Positions 8,563-16,050 of a stretch of 42,318 bases of DNA are shown here, in pieces. The notes under the pieces are model-generated. The model made no database searches and was not told the origin of the DNA. It saw only the letters and a program-made list of their open reading frames with translations. The stretch spans positions 88,300-130,617 of the forward strand of contig QCFN01000001.1 in NCBI GenBank assembly GCA_003280245.1. Direction: 5' to 3'. The stretch's first letter is position 1; the number at the start of each line of letters is the position of its first letter. Both the position numbers and the translations under genes were made by a program. The DNA is from Prochlorococcus sp. AG-363-J23 (GTDB taxonomy: Bacteria; Cyanobacteriota; Cyanobacteriia; PCC-6307; Cyanobiaceae).

Positions 8563-9548
8563 AAATAAATATCTTTAAGGGAGATGATGATTGGGTTCTT
8601 TCAGGGATCTCCTTAAACCTTGAGTCTGAACTTAACAAATTAGGAATTGAGACACAATATGTGATAGTAACCGATAGAGGATTTTCAATTAAGCATAGGA
8701 ATCAAGCTGATTACCACCTTTTTCCTTGGCAGGGATTTCTCAAGGCCTACGTAAATTACTATGGAAACGAGAATCTAGATAAATCAGTAGTTCTATGTAC
8801 TCATTATGATGCTTCTACATTCGATGTGAAATTATTAAATAAATGCAAATTATTGATTTTCCAATCATCCTTGCAAATGGCAACAGCAATTGCTAATGGA
8901 ATAAATCTTGAGATTTGCCATCAAATTAATTATGGCGTAAACAATATTCTTCATGGCTTATATTCCAGCAATGATCAGCTTATTGACGTACTAAAAATTC
9001 TAGGAGCAGATTGGCTGGGTTATCATCGCAAAATAGTTGGATTTTGTGGTCGATATAAGAACAAGGGCTCATACCCCGCGCGCAAAAACTATAAGCTTAT
9101 TAGTGATTTAACTTGTGAACTTGTTGCCGAAAATATTCCGGTTTTATTTCTTGGTAATAAATGGAATGAACTTTTACCAGAGGAAGTACTTAATTCTAGT
9201 TTTGTAAGAACAGTTTCGACATCTTACAAGAATTATTCATTTTTTTATAATCTAATGAGTGTTCTTATTTCTCCATCTTTCTATGAAGCAGGTCCAATTC
9301 CCGTTCTTGAGGCAATGAGTTGTGGTGTATATCCAATAGCAACGAAAACTGGATTTGTTCCAGATGTAATTACATCGGAATATATAGGGAAAACTATGCC
9401 AATTTTTTCGAAAGTCAGTGATTATATGACTGCAATTAATCTTTACCTCAATAATATAACTCACGATCAGAGAGTTGATATTAGGAAAGAATCTACTTTA
9501 TATTCCTATGAAAGATTAGCAATTAAAATTAATAGATTATTAGAATAA
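8559..9548 (+). CDS. Glycosyltransferase, GT4-like (group 1)
   Basis: This 329-residue protein has a GT-B layout. The C-terminal half contains IVGFCGRYKNKG (start of the nucleotide-sugar domain), VLFLGNKWNE and SPSFYEAGPIPVLEAMSCG, which carries the E-x7-E pair Glu243/Glu251 of GT4 enzymes, followed by PIATKTGFVPDVI. It likely transfers a sugar from a nucleotide donor to a surface glycan. The N-terminal acceptor domain is divergent. A GAGG precedes the ATG. It is convergent with the prepilin-peptidase-like gene across a shared hairpin. Confidence 0.85.
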   Translation: MKINIFKGDDDWVLSGISLNLESELNKLGIETQYVIVTDRGFSIKHRNQADYHLFPWQGFLKAYVNYYGNENLDKSVVLCTHYDASTFDVKLLNKCKLLIFQSSLQMATAIANGINLEICHQINYGVNNILHGLYSSNDQLIDVLKILGADWLGYHRKIVGFCGRYKNKGSYPARKNYKLISDLTCELVAENIPVLFLGNKWNELLPEEVLNSSFVRTVSTSYKNYSFFYNLMSVLISPSFYEAGPIPVLEAMSCGVYPIATKTGFVPDVITSEYIGKTMPIFSKVSDYMTAINLYLNNITHDQRVDIRKESTLYSYERLAIKINRLLE

Positions 9549-9555
9549 CTTTAGC

Positions 9556-9593
9556 TAAGATATTTTTTAATTATCTAATTAAAAAATATCTTA
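9556..9593. terminator. Perfect 17-bp AT-rich hairpin between convergent genes
   Basis: TAAGATATTTTTTAATT (9556-9572) and its exact complement (9577-9593) flank a four-base loop. It lies between the GT4 stop and the end of the leftward prepilin-peptidase gene, whose TAG stop (9575-9577) sits in the loop and right arm. The symmetry suits a bidirectional terminator, although it lacks GC pairs. Confidence 0.6.
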
Positions 9594-10366
9594 ATCCAGA
9601 ACATGTTTCCGAAAAACCATATCAGGTATCCTGATATACATATGAATGGGGCAAGTGGGTATGGTTGGCCAAGTTCTAGACGCTTAAATAAAAATGCAAA
9701 TAAAGAAAATATTCCTGATGCTAATATTGCTAATAAGATGCATAATCCTAATCCTGTTAATCCTAACCAAGAGCCCAACATTGCAACTAAACCCGCATCG
9801 CCTTTTCCTAAACTTTCTTTGTTTAGAATTAAGTTAGTTACCTCCCTTAGTAGAAGCGTTAAAAGATAACCTGCAATAGATGCAGAGATGTGGAAAATAA
9901 TTTTAGGAAATTCCTCGCCAAATCCGTCTAATGCAGATATTGTTAGTCCAATACTAACTCCAGTATATATTATTGGTTTGGGTACATATAATGAATTTAA
10001 ATCAATTAGAGATAATGTAGTCAAAAAAGTAGAGAAAATTATACTGCAAATTATGCTTAAATGATAAGGAATATTTGATAGATTACTTGGTGAAGAATGT
10101 GAACACATATAGAAAATTATTAAGCAAATTAAATAGGTGGAAGGAGTAAAATTTGACTTAATGATTCTTATAATATTCACATCAAATTTCCTTTTTATAC
10201 CATAGGCTTTGACAGATTTTGATTCAGACTTTTTGCATGATGAGGTTATATTTAAATTTGAGTTAATGTTTTTCCAGTAATTTTTGTCTGAACATTTATC
10301 CACTAAAAAATTAATAAAATTACCTATTACCAGAGCTAGAGTTATTGTATAGGCAACATTCAACAT
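9575..10366 (-). CDS. pilD: Prepilin peptidase-like A24 aspartic protease
   Basis: This 263-residue polytopic membrane protein has the two aspartate motifs of type IV leader peptidases: LIDLNSLYVP (Asp122) and ESLGKGDAGLVAMLGSW (GxGD, Asp190). Multiple hydrophobic helices surround them. In the family these enzymes cleave prepilin leaders at the inner membrane. The usual N-terminal methyltransferase region with paired CxxC motifs is not recognisable: residues 20-70 are Lys/Asn-rich with scattered Cys. The usual LPD after the first Asp reads VPK. No pilin genes are in the window, so it may act on pilins encoded elsewhere or be decaying. Confidence 0.78.
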   Translation of the reverse strand: MLNVAYTITLALVIGNFINFLVDKCSDKNYWKNINSNLNITSSCKKSESKSVKAYGIKRKFDVNIIRIIKSNFTPSTYLICLIIFYMCSHSSPSNLSNIPYHLSIICSIIFSTFLTTLSLIDLNSLYVPKPIIYTGVSIGLTISALDGFGEEFPKIIFHISASIAGYLLTLLLREVTNLILNKESLGKGDAGLVAMLGSWLGLTGLGLCILLAILASGIFSLFAFLFKRLELGQPYPLAPFICISGYLIWFFGNMFWIKIFFN

Positions 10367-10481
10367 AGAGAGTAATTGTGATTGATATATTCTATCCTAA
10401 GATGCCTTATTAATAATGCACCTTAAATATAGTCTGGGATGTTGATAACAGATAATCTATTTAGATAATAATTTAAAAAGA

Positions 10482-10658
10482 TTACATACTATTATTACTT
10501 TGATTATAATAATCAACCACATTAGTTAACATTTTGATCACTACCTCATTAGAGCAACCAGTTCTTTCTTGAAGTCTCATGCAAGCTTCCTTTACATTGA
10601 TAAAAGCGTCCTCGCATATTTCTCTTAGTTCTTCATCAGTGAAACTTTTTGTGTTCAT
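10482..10658 (-). CDS. Small acidic/helical hypothetical protein
   Basis: The leftward ATG at 10658 opens a 58-codon frame. The product is charged and looks helical, with acidic residues early (FTDEELREICEDAF) and two Cys in the middle; it has no membrane segment. It sits between the small membrane-protein gene at 10767 and the prepilin peptidase gene, all on the same strand, so a shared transcript is possible. No family recognised; coding status rests on composition and context. Confidence 0.5.
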   Translation of the reverse strand: MNTKSFTDEELREICEDAFINVKEACMRLQERTGCSNEVVIKMLTNVVDYYNQSNNSM

Positions 10659-10766
10659 GTTTAAAAAGGGATTTCTTGTTTTATGATGTAAAAGAAGTAA
10701 TTAGTGAAGTGTAGCTTGTTACATTTGATATTAGCAAAAAAATATGGAGAGCCTACATATCTTTTA

Positions 10767-10886
10767 TTAGAATGGGGTGTTAGGCAGAAAATGAAGCACC
10801 AAAAAACCCACCCCAGCAGCAAAAACTACTGATACTGCTATTGCCGCTAGCCCTGGAACCATTCCATTACTTTCTTCTGAGCTCAT
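10767..10886 (-). CDS. 39-residue single-helix membrane protein
   Basis: I prefer the ATG at 10886, giving 39 residues: a short acidic N-terminus (MSSEESNG), one hydrophobic helix rich in Ala/Val/Gly, then LHFLPNTPF. A longer frame to 10985 would overlap the next gene's end and adds an unlikely extension. The size and layout are like small thylakoid subunits, but I cannot match it to a named psb, psa or pet protein. It follows the capsule-type glycosyltransferase gene on the same strand. Confidence 0.6.
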   Translation of the reverse strand: MSSEESNGMVPGLAAIAVSVVFAAGVGFLVLHFLPNTPF

Positions 10887-10962
10887 AGAAAAATAATTTA
10901 AAAATTTATTATAAAGGATATTTCCTGTATCTGTGAGTTTAAATACAGTATTTTCAAATTTT

Positions 10963-12219
10963 CTATAAAATAATAGGTTTTTCAAAGTATAGATTATTGT
11001 TGAAGCTAAGAAAATTTATACTATTAGAATTTAATAAGAGAGATTTGATTGATTGTTTTGATGTTTCTGAATTTCTTAGTGAATTAATTTTAAGACTTGA
11101 TATATATTTTCGCATTGATTTTATATGGCTTTCAATATTTGGATCGAAAATTCTACATTTTTGAGTATTATCTCCATTGAATAGGCTAACTTCTTCCATA
11201 TATGGACTATAACTACTTCTTCCAAAAGCAATAACCTTTTTTTGAGCTAGGATAGCTTCTAATAAACATGTAGAATTTACTCCTAAAGTAATATCGCAAT
11301 TTTTTATATTACTAATAGAGTCTAATTTCCTATCATCTATTATTATATTTTTGCAGGTTGAAAACAGATAAAGTGTTCTTTCTATAAGTATTTTTGTTGA
11401 TTTTGGATGATGCCGGATATGAAATATTAGGTTTGGGTTATTTCTGGCAATTGGTAAAATTACTTTTTCAATAAAGTCCAGCATTCCAAAATATGTAGAC
11501 GAGCAAATTATATTTGTATCATGGCAAACTTGTAATGGCACAAAAATATGCACTTGATCTTTATTACATAGATTTCCAATATTTATCAATTCATTTTTTT
11601 CTGAATAGTTGTGGTTTGTATTTAGTATTTCTCTAATCGACAATTCAGAATATGAGTTTACTCCGATATTATCTAAAACAAGTGAATTTGGAATTAATCC
11701 TGCCTCCCAGAATAGGTTATTAATAGATTTTGCTTTAGATATATAAGCCAGATTGAATCCTTCCGTTGACATTCCATTTAGATTCAAAATTAGATCAGGT
11801 GAAATCCTTTCAATTATCAAAAGCAGGACCTTGTGAACAAGCAAAAAGTTAGTGGCATATTTACATGGCTTATCAATATTTAATTTAATATATTCTTGTT
11901 GGAGCTGATTGTCTTTGGCTATTAAAATTTGGAGAGCATTTAGGAATTGTAGGTCAATATTTGTATTGCGATAAATCGCAATAACATCTTTAGCCGATAC
12001 AATATCTATTAAGATATTATTTTCCCTTATTACATCTTCTACGGATATTATATTATTAGGATTAATGTGTGATTTAAGTTGAGCCCTGAAGAAATTCGCT
12101 GTTTTGCTTTTACTAGTTAGCAATATAACTTCCGAATTAATATCTTTTATGCATTCAATAAACCATAATATTTTATTTACGATTTTTCCAGATGTATGTA
12201 CCCATAATAATGTAATCAT
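10963..12219 (-). CDS. Capsule-polysaccharide-type glycosyltransferase
   Basis: This is a 418-residue soluble protein. The C-terminal half has NPNLIFHIRHHPKS followed by a segment ending DITLGVNSTCLLEAIL and then KKVIAFGRSSYSP. This 'HHP ... STCLLEA' pattern resembles capsule synthesis and CMP-Kdo-type glycosyltransferases of the GT-B fold (Capsule_synth-like). The N-terminal half is divergent. It is AT-rich and the largest gene of the surface-glycan region. A 55-residue ORF lies 23 bases upstream on the same strand. The sugar and acceptor are unknown. Confidence 0.65.
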   Translation of the reverse strand: MITLLWVHTSGKIVNKILWFIECIKDINSEVILLTSKSKTANFFRAQLKSHINPNNIISVEDVIRENNILIDIVSAKDVIAIYRNTNIDLQFLNALQILIAKDNQLQQEYIKLNIDKPCKYATNFLLVHKVLLLIIERISPDLILNLNGMSTEGFNLAYISKAKSINNLFWEAGLIPNSLVLDNIGVNSYSELSIREILNTNHNYSEKNELINIGNLCNKDQVHIFVPLQVCHDTNIICSSTYFGMLDFIEKVILPIARNNPNLIFHIRHHPKSTKILIERTLYLFSTCKNIIIDDRKLDSISNIKNCDITLGVNSTCLLEAILAQKKVIAFGRSSYSPYMEEVSLFNGDNTQKCRIFDPNIESHIKSMRKYISSLKINSLRNSETSKQSIKSLLLNSNSINFLSFNNNLYFEKPIIL

Positions 12220-12242
12220 TTGATTGGTTTATTATTTATTCC

Positions 12243-12410
12243 TTAGGCGACTAGGTCCTCTGTATTTATTTTCTCTGAAACGAATAGGTCTGGTATTAGC
12301 TGTGGTGCTGCCAGTTCTAATCGAGCTTCTCTCCTATTTCTGCAAATCGAGTCATTTGCTATAAAGCAATCGTCAACAAAATCATCAAAAGCATTGATCT
12401 TAGAACTCAT
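12243..12410 (-). CDS. Possible 55-residue ORF upstream of the capsule-type gene
   Basis: A leftward frame begins at ATG 12410 (an in-frame ATG also lies at 12419) and stops at 12243, only 23 bases before the next gene on the same strand. The product is soluble and acidic, with two Cys and an Arg cluster (CRNRREARLELAAP), and no recognised family. The close spacing suggests a shared transcript. Confidence 0.4.
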   Translation of the reverse strand: MSSKINAFDDFVDDCFIANDSICRNRREARLELAAPQLIPDLFVSEKINTEDLVA

Positions 12411-12618
12411 TATGCTCATATTTAAACATAGTTCTATATCAGCAAATCCATTGAGGTTGTCAACCAGTAATTTTGAAAAACTAAAGTAATTCCATTGCTC
12501 TATTGAGCTCTATAGCACCTTAAATTATTAGTATTTCTACCTAGTTCGTGAGAATTTTTTTTTAGGGTTTGTCAAAGCACAGAATTTTGGCTAGTACTTA
12601 TTAAGTGGTTCATTTTGT

Positions 12619-12801
12619 ATGACCGTTTCGAAGATCAAATCTACCAGGGTATCGACTAATTACTTGGCTAGAATTTTTTTGACGCTATCGGCAGTATTAG
12701 CCCTGTTTTTTCTCGCTGCTTATATCGGTTATTTGATTTATGTGTCCTCCTCCCTATTTCGACTGATTTATCTTTCAGCTCTTGAACTTTTGCCTCTCTA
12801 A
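12619..12801 (+). CDS. 60-residue small membrane protein, unknown
   Basis: The ATG at 12619 gives 60 residues: a short basic N-terminus (about 18 residues with Lys, Arg, Thr) and then almost continuous hydrophobic sequence with Leu, Ala, Tyr and Phe to residue 60, enough for one long or two short helices. No motif is recognised, and no strong ribosome binding site is visible. A hairpin lies downstream at 12884-12919. It could be a membrane-anchored accessory protein; the coding call is tentative. Confidence 0.45.
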   Translation: MTVSKIKSTRVSTNYLARIFLTLSAVLALFFLAAYIGYLIYVSSSLFRLIYLSALELLPL

Positions 12802-12883
12802 GGGACTAGTATTATGTATTTACATAATTTTGGGACCTAGCTTTTATTATTGTTTTTTGATCCTCTAGGTATTTCTCTTGAAA

Positions 12884-12919
12884 AACAAGTCTTCTACTGC
12901 CTTCGAAGGCTGACTTGTT
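12884..12919. repeat. Long imperfect hairpin
   Basis: Outer arms AACAAGTC (12884-12891) and GACTTGTT (12912-12919) are exact complements. They enclose a 12-bp palindrome GCCTTCGAAGGC (12899-12910) with a seven-base bulge on one side. On the minus strand it is followed by TTTTTC, so it may terminate leftward transcription. It could also be part of a small RNA in the 12802-13016 gap. Confidence 0.45.
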
Positions 12920-13016
12920 ATTAGGTTAAATTGCTTAGGTACTTTATATAATTAAACTAATTGCAGGAAATTCTATTAATTGATGCTATAAGAATAGTCC
13001 GGTCAAAGTACAAGTT

Positions 13017-13175
13017 ATGTCAAATCTTAAAGAAGTTCAGGTTGCCGATGAACGAGATTCATTTGACTCTTATTTTGAATGCATAACAGCATGTTCATGG
13101 GTTGGAGGAGAAGATGTCGAATGTGTATCACGTTGTGTTGAGGTACATTTAAAGGATTCAGAAGATTATGAATAG
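13017..13175 (+). CDS. 52-residue twin CX3C protein
   Basis: The ATG at 13017 opens a 52-codon frame with an acidic N-terminus, then FECITACSW and, after a short acidic linker, VECVSRCVEVHL. The two CxxxC pairs are arranged as in helical-hairpin twin-CX3C proteins, which usually form two disulfides. I recall similar short proteins in marine picocyanobacteria, with no assigned function. There is no signal peptide. It is convergent with the lipoprotein-like gene downstream. Redox or metal binding is possible but not shown. Confidence 0.65.
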   Translation: MSNLKEVQVADERDSFDSYFECITACSWVGGEDVECVSRCVEVHLKDSEDYE

Positions 13176-13255
13176 ATTCTTGCTTAATAAGCGCTTTTGC
13201 TGAAAACGCATCTATTTTGTTATTGTTATAAAGTCATTTGGTATTTGCTCTAGAC

Positions 13256-13564
13256 CTATTGGGTGTTGTTGAAGTTAATTGAGAAAGAATTTTTTCCGCA
13301 TTTAATTTGAAATTTCTTTAGGTTTTCTAGAAGTTTTGGAGAGATCTTTGAGTATATTTCTGGGTCTTTAGTGAGAGATAGCTGAAGTTCGCATGCTTTT
13401 TCCGAGTCCCCTCTCTTAAATTCCTTTTCTATCTGATCGATTTTTGCTACAAGTTCTTTGTCAGTTCTTTTCTTTGATATTTCATTTTGTTCTTTTTTGA
13501 TGGAGTCACTGCAAGAGCAGCATAATGCTGCTGTTGTTATGATCAGTAGAGCTTTATAACGCAT
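13256..13564 (-). CDS. Putative lipoprotein, unknown function
   Basis: I chose the ATG at 13564, which places a classic signal MRYKALLIITTAALCCSC at the very N-terminus: two basic residues, a hydrophobic stretch, then Cys15, 16 and 18, of which one could be the lipidated Cys. ATG 13594 would add ten residues before it. The mature part (about 85 residues) is charged and helical (Lys/Glu-rich) with two Cys (CELQLSL and FQIKCGK). No family recognised. It is leftward and convergent with the twin-CX3C gene. Confidence 0.6.
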   Translation of the reverse strand: MRYKALLIITTAALCCSCSDSIKKEQNEISKKRTDKELVAKIDQIEKEFKRGDSEKACELQLSLTKDPEIYSKISPKLLENLKKFQIKCGKNSFSINFNNTQ

Positions 13565-13671
13565 ATCTTTGAGTGTAAATTTAAAAGAGATCATTGCTTG
13601 TTATTTGAATTAATTAGGAGTTTAGTTTTTTATCTTAATATTTATTCAATGAGAAATAATTGTTGTAGGCG

Positions 13672-13848
13672 TTATATCTTTTGGTTTTTCTTTGAAAATC
13701 CTTTGTAAGTTGTTTGATTTATTTTTTCTGGGATTTGATTTAACTTATTGTTTTTTATTCCTCTTTTTGTAGATTGTATGATGATAAATATTAGAAACAA
13801 TAAGAATAAAACCATGGTCCACAATGTTGCTTGAGTGATAGGTGACAT
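13672..13848 (-). CDS. 58-residue single-helix membrane protein
   Basis: The leftward ATG at 13848 gives 58 residues: a short polar start (MSPITQ), one strong hydrophobic helix of about 20 residues (FLLFLIFIII core), then a basic, Asn/Lys-rich cytoplasmic tail. The layout is typical of a genuine small membrane protein rather than chance. No family recognised. It lies downstream of the 67-residue gene at 13979, separated from it by a terminator. Confidence 0.5.
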   Translation of the reverse strand: MSPITQATLWTMVLFLLFLIFIIIQSTKRGIKNNKLNQIPEKINQTTYKGFSKKNQKI

Positions 13849-13920
13849 TTCTTTTTATAGCTTTGAATGGAGCGGGTGGCTTTTGTTTGATTATTATCAT
13901 TCTCTTGATTTCTTTGTATA

Positions 13921-13956
13921 AAAAAAGGGCATGACATAAATAGCCATACCCTTTTA
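13921..13956 (-). terminator. Intrinsic terminator for the 13979-14182 gene
   Basis: Read leftward, AAAGGGTATGGC, a seven-base loop and GTCATGCCCTTT form a stem with two wobble pairs followed by a T-run. It lies about 20 bases past the stop of the leftward small gene. Confidence 0.7.
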
Positions 13957-13978
13957 ATTAAGTTGGTTAGAAAACTAG

Positions 13979-14182
13979 TTACTTGTAGTTCTCTGGCTTT
14001 GCCCATGGATCGATTCTTTTGGAATCATCTGAGTAGTACATAAACTGAGATGCGCCAAAGACTACCCCAAGTGCACATACTATGGGGAGGAGCTCAAATC
14101 CCCCAGAAGGCTTTATTAGACCTATGTCTGACGGGTGTGGTAACTGAGTAGCGAAATCAAGGAAAGGGGTGAAATCGAACAT
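13979..14182 (-). CDS. 67-residue small membrane protein next to the pcb array
   Basis: This leftward 67-residue product starts at the ATG at 14182. The N-terminal half is polar/aromatic (FLDFATQLPHPSDIG), a hydrophobic helix spans about residues 31-50, and the C-terminus SKRIDPWAKPENYK is charged. It has its own terminator downstream and diverges from the first pcb gene, so the two share a promoter region. The size and Pro/Trp-rich tail look like a thylakoid accessory protein, but I recognise no named family. Confidence 0.6.
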   Translation of the reverse strand: MFDFTPFLDFATQLPHPSDIGLIKPSGGFELLPIVCALGVVFGASQFMYYSDDSKRIDPWAKPENYK

Positions 14183-14523
14183 TGATTTTTGATAGCAGGG
14201 TGTCTATTTAGGTATGCAGGTGGCCACTATGCCAGACCCGTCACTACGATTTTACATCAGTTTTAAAAGACCTCTCGATTTTGTGTTTTAAGAGCTCTTG
14301 ACTATATCTAAAGCTTTAAACCCTTTCGCGACAGGAGCTCTTGGCGTTAAACGGGCCTCTTTCTGTTGTTACAACTTCCTTATTAATCCCCTTTTTGGTC
14401 GGATTTTTGCAGTTTCAGCCCATTCTTCAACTTCGTCTAAATAAAGACCTTTAACTATTCCGGGCATATGAATTGAGTGGCTTGTAGGGTCGGGGGGGTA
14501 TTTTGCCTCTATCACTAAAAATT
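14183..14523. other. Divergent promoter region and leader before the first pcb gene
   Basis: No gene is seen in this 341-base gap. It must hold the promoters for the leftward 67-residue gene and the rightward pcb gene. Its last 80 bases (14444-14523) match the leaders of the second and third pcb genes. Confidence 0.6.
14444..14523 (+). promoter_or_regulatory. Conserved pcb leader, copy 1
   Basis: The 80 bases before the first pcb ATG start with AAGACCTTTAACTATT, pass through CATAT and GTGGCTTGTAGGGTCGGGGG, and end with the C-rich/A-rich CACTAAAAATT just before ATG. The same blocks at nearly the same spacing precede the second and third pcb genes. No Shine-Dalgarno lies at normal distance from ATG. 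Confidence 0.75.
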
Positions 14524-15579
14524 ATGCAGACCTATGGAAATCCAGATGTCACCTACGGGTGGTGGGCTGGTAATTCTGGGGTCACCAACCGCTCAGGTAA
14601 ATTCATTGCAGCTCATGCCGCTCATACAGGCCTGATTTGCTTCGCGGCTGGTGGAAGCACCCTTTGGGAGCTTGCACGTTTTGACCCCTCGGTGCCAATG
14701 GGGCATCAGAGCTCTATATTCCTGGCCCATTTAGCTTCTGTCGGCATCGGATTCGATGAGGCTGGAGTTTGGACAGGAGTTGGTGTTGCCACAATCGCCA
14801 TTCTTCACCTGGTCTTCTCCATGGTCTATGGAGCAGGTGGCTTATTGCACTCCGTGCTTTTCGTTGGCGATATGCAAGACAGCGAAGTTATTCAAGCAAG
14901 AAAGTTCAAGCTGGAGTGGGATAACCCCGACAACCAGACTTTTATTCTTGGCCATCACTTGATTTTCTTTGGTGTCGCGAATATTTGGTTCGTTGAATGG
15001 GCCAGAGTTCATGGCATCTATGACCCAGCAGTCGAAGCAATTCGTCAGGTTAATTACAACCTTGATTTAACAGCGATTTGGAATCATCAGTTTGATTTCC
15101 TTGCTATTGATAGCCTTGAGGATGTCATGGGCGGCCATGCATTCTTGGCTTTCTTCCAGATTGGAGGTGGCGCATTCCACATAGCAACCAAACAGATTGG
15201 TGAATACACCAAATTCAAAGGTTCAGGTGTTCTCTCCGCAGAAGCAGTACTTTCCTGGTCATTAGCTGGTATTGGCTGGATGGCTATTGTTGCCGCTTTC
15301 TGGTGTTCAACTAATACCACTGTTTATCCAGAGGCTTGGTATGGAGAACCTCTGCAAATTAAGTTTGCCGTGTCTCCTTATTGGATTGATACCGGTGATC
15401 TATCTGATGGGACAGCGTTCTTTGGACATACCACTCGCGCAGCTTTAACTAATGTCCATTACTATCTTGGATTCTTCTTTATCCAAGGTCATTTGTGGCA
15501 TGCCTTGCGTGCTATGGGCTTTGATTTCAAGCGTCTATTAGATCGGACAGGTCCATTTGGAGTTCCAAGAACTCTTTAA
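14524..15579 (+). CDS. pcb: Divinyl-chlorophyll a/b antenna protein Pcb (copy 1)
   Basis: A 351-residue six-helix antenna apoprotein of the IsiA/CP43 superfamily. I start it at the ATG of MQTYGNPDVTYGWWAGN (14524), as in the other copies. Conserved blocks are ELARFDPSVPMGHQSSIF, DEAGVWTGVG, NPDNQTFILGHHLIFFG, WFVEWARVHGIYDP and TNTTVYPEAWYGEP; the histidines are likely chlorophyll ligands. It lacks the large lumenal loop of CP43. It sits in the thylakoid membrane and feeds excitation to a photosystem. The loop after helix 3 (GDMQDSEV) differs from the other copies. A terminator follows. Confidence 0.96.
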   Translation: MQTYGNPDVTYGWWAGNSGVTNRSGKFIAAHAAHTGLICFAAGGSTLWELARFDPSVPMGHQSSIFLAHLASVGIGFDEAGVWTGVGVATIAILHLVFSMVYGAGGLLHSVLFVGDMQDSEVIQARKFKLEWDNPDNQTFILGHHLIFFGVANIWFVEWARVHGIYDPAVEAIRQVNYNLDLTAIWNHQFDFLAIDSLEDVMGGHAFLAFFQIGGGAFHIATKQIGEYTKFKGSGVLSAEAVLSWSLAGIGWMAIVAAFWCSTNTTVYPEAWYGEPLQIKFAVSPYWIDTGDLSDGTAFFGHTTRAALTNVHYYLGFFFIQGHLWHALRAMGFDFKRLLDRTGPFGVPRTL

Positions 15580-15647
15580 GGACTTACCTGTTTTGATTTT
15601 GGAATAAATCTGACTTTCTGCTTGCTAGATCAGGTTCCACAAAAAAT

Positions 15648-15681
15648 AAAAGCCCCGTCTTTTGGCTGGGCTTTTTTTTTT
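15648..15681 (+). terminator. Intrinsic terminator after pcb copy 1
   Basis: AAAGCCC and GGGCTTT pair around a short loop and are followed by a run of ten or more T, about 70 bases past the stop. Confidence 0.85.
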
Positions 15682-15969
15682 TAACTTTTTCAGGATTTAT
15701 TGATATATATGAGACATTTAGAAAGTTAAGGTCTCTACCCTTAACAAGTCGTGGGAATTTCCTAACAAATCTAGTTTTGCTTTAAAACCTAGAAAAAGAG
15801 CAAAATTTTAAAAATTTTGAGTTTTATCCATTTCCTTCAGAATCCTTTTATTGCAGTTGTTTTGGTGATTCTCAGAAGATTGCTCTTGGAGGCAGGATTT
15901 TGAATGGGGCTTCTATTGAGCGATACATCGCCTCACCTTCTTTTTCAAAAACACCTAATTCAATAAATC

Positions 15970-16050
15970 AAGACCTTTAACTATTTTGGCCATATGAATT
16001 CAGCGGCTTGTAGGGTCGGGGGGCGTATTTGCCTTTATCACCTAAAAATT
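15970..16050 (+). promoter_or_regulatory. Conserved pcb leader, copy 2
   Basis: This 81-base leader begins AAGACCTTTAACTATT and contains GGCTTGTAGGGTCGGGGGG and CCTAAAAATT before ATG, matching copies 1 and 3 with few changes. It includes an upstream ATG (15994) that is in frame with pcb copy 2. That ATG is absent from copy 3 and followed at once by a stop in copy 1, so it is not the conserved start. Confidence 0.75.

Larger units (their letters stand above)
15580..16050. other. Intergenic region between pcb copies 1 and 2
   Basis: This holds the copy-1 terminator (15648-15681), about 290 bases with no ORF or structure I can name, and the shared pcb leader (15970-16050). A promoter for copy 2 is expected between them. 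Confidence 0.5.
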
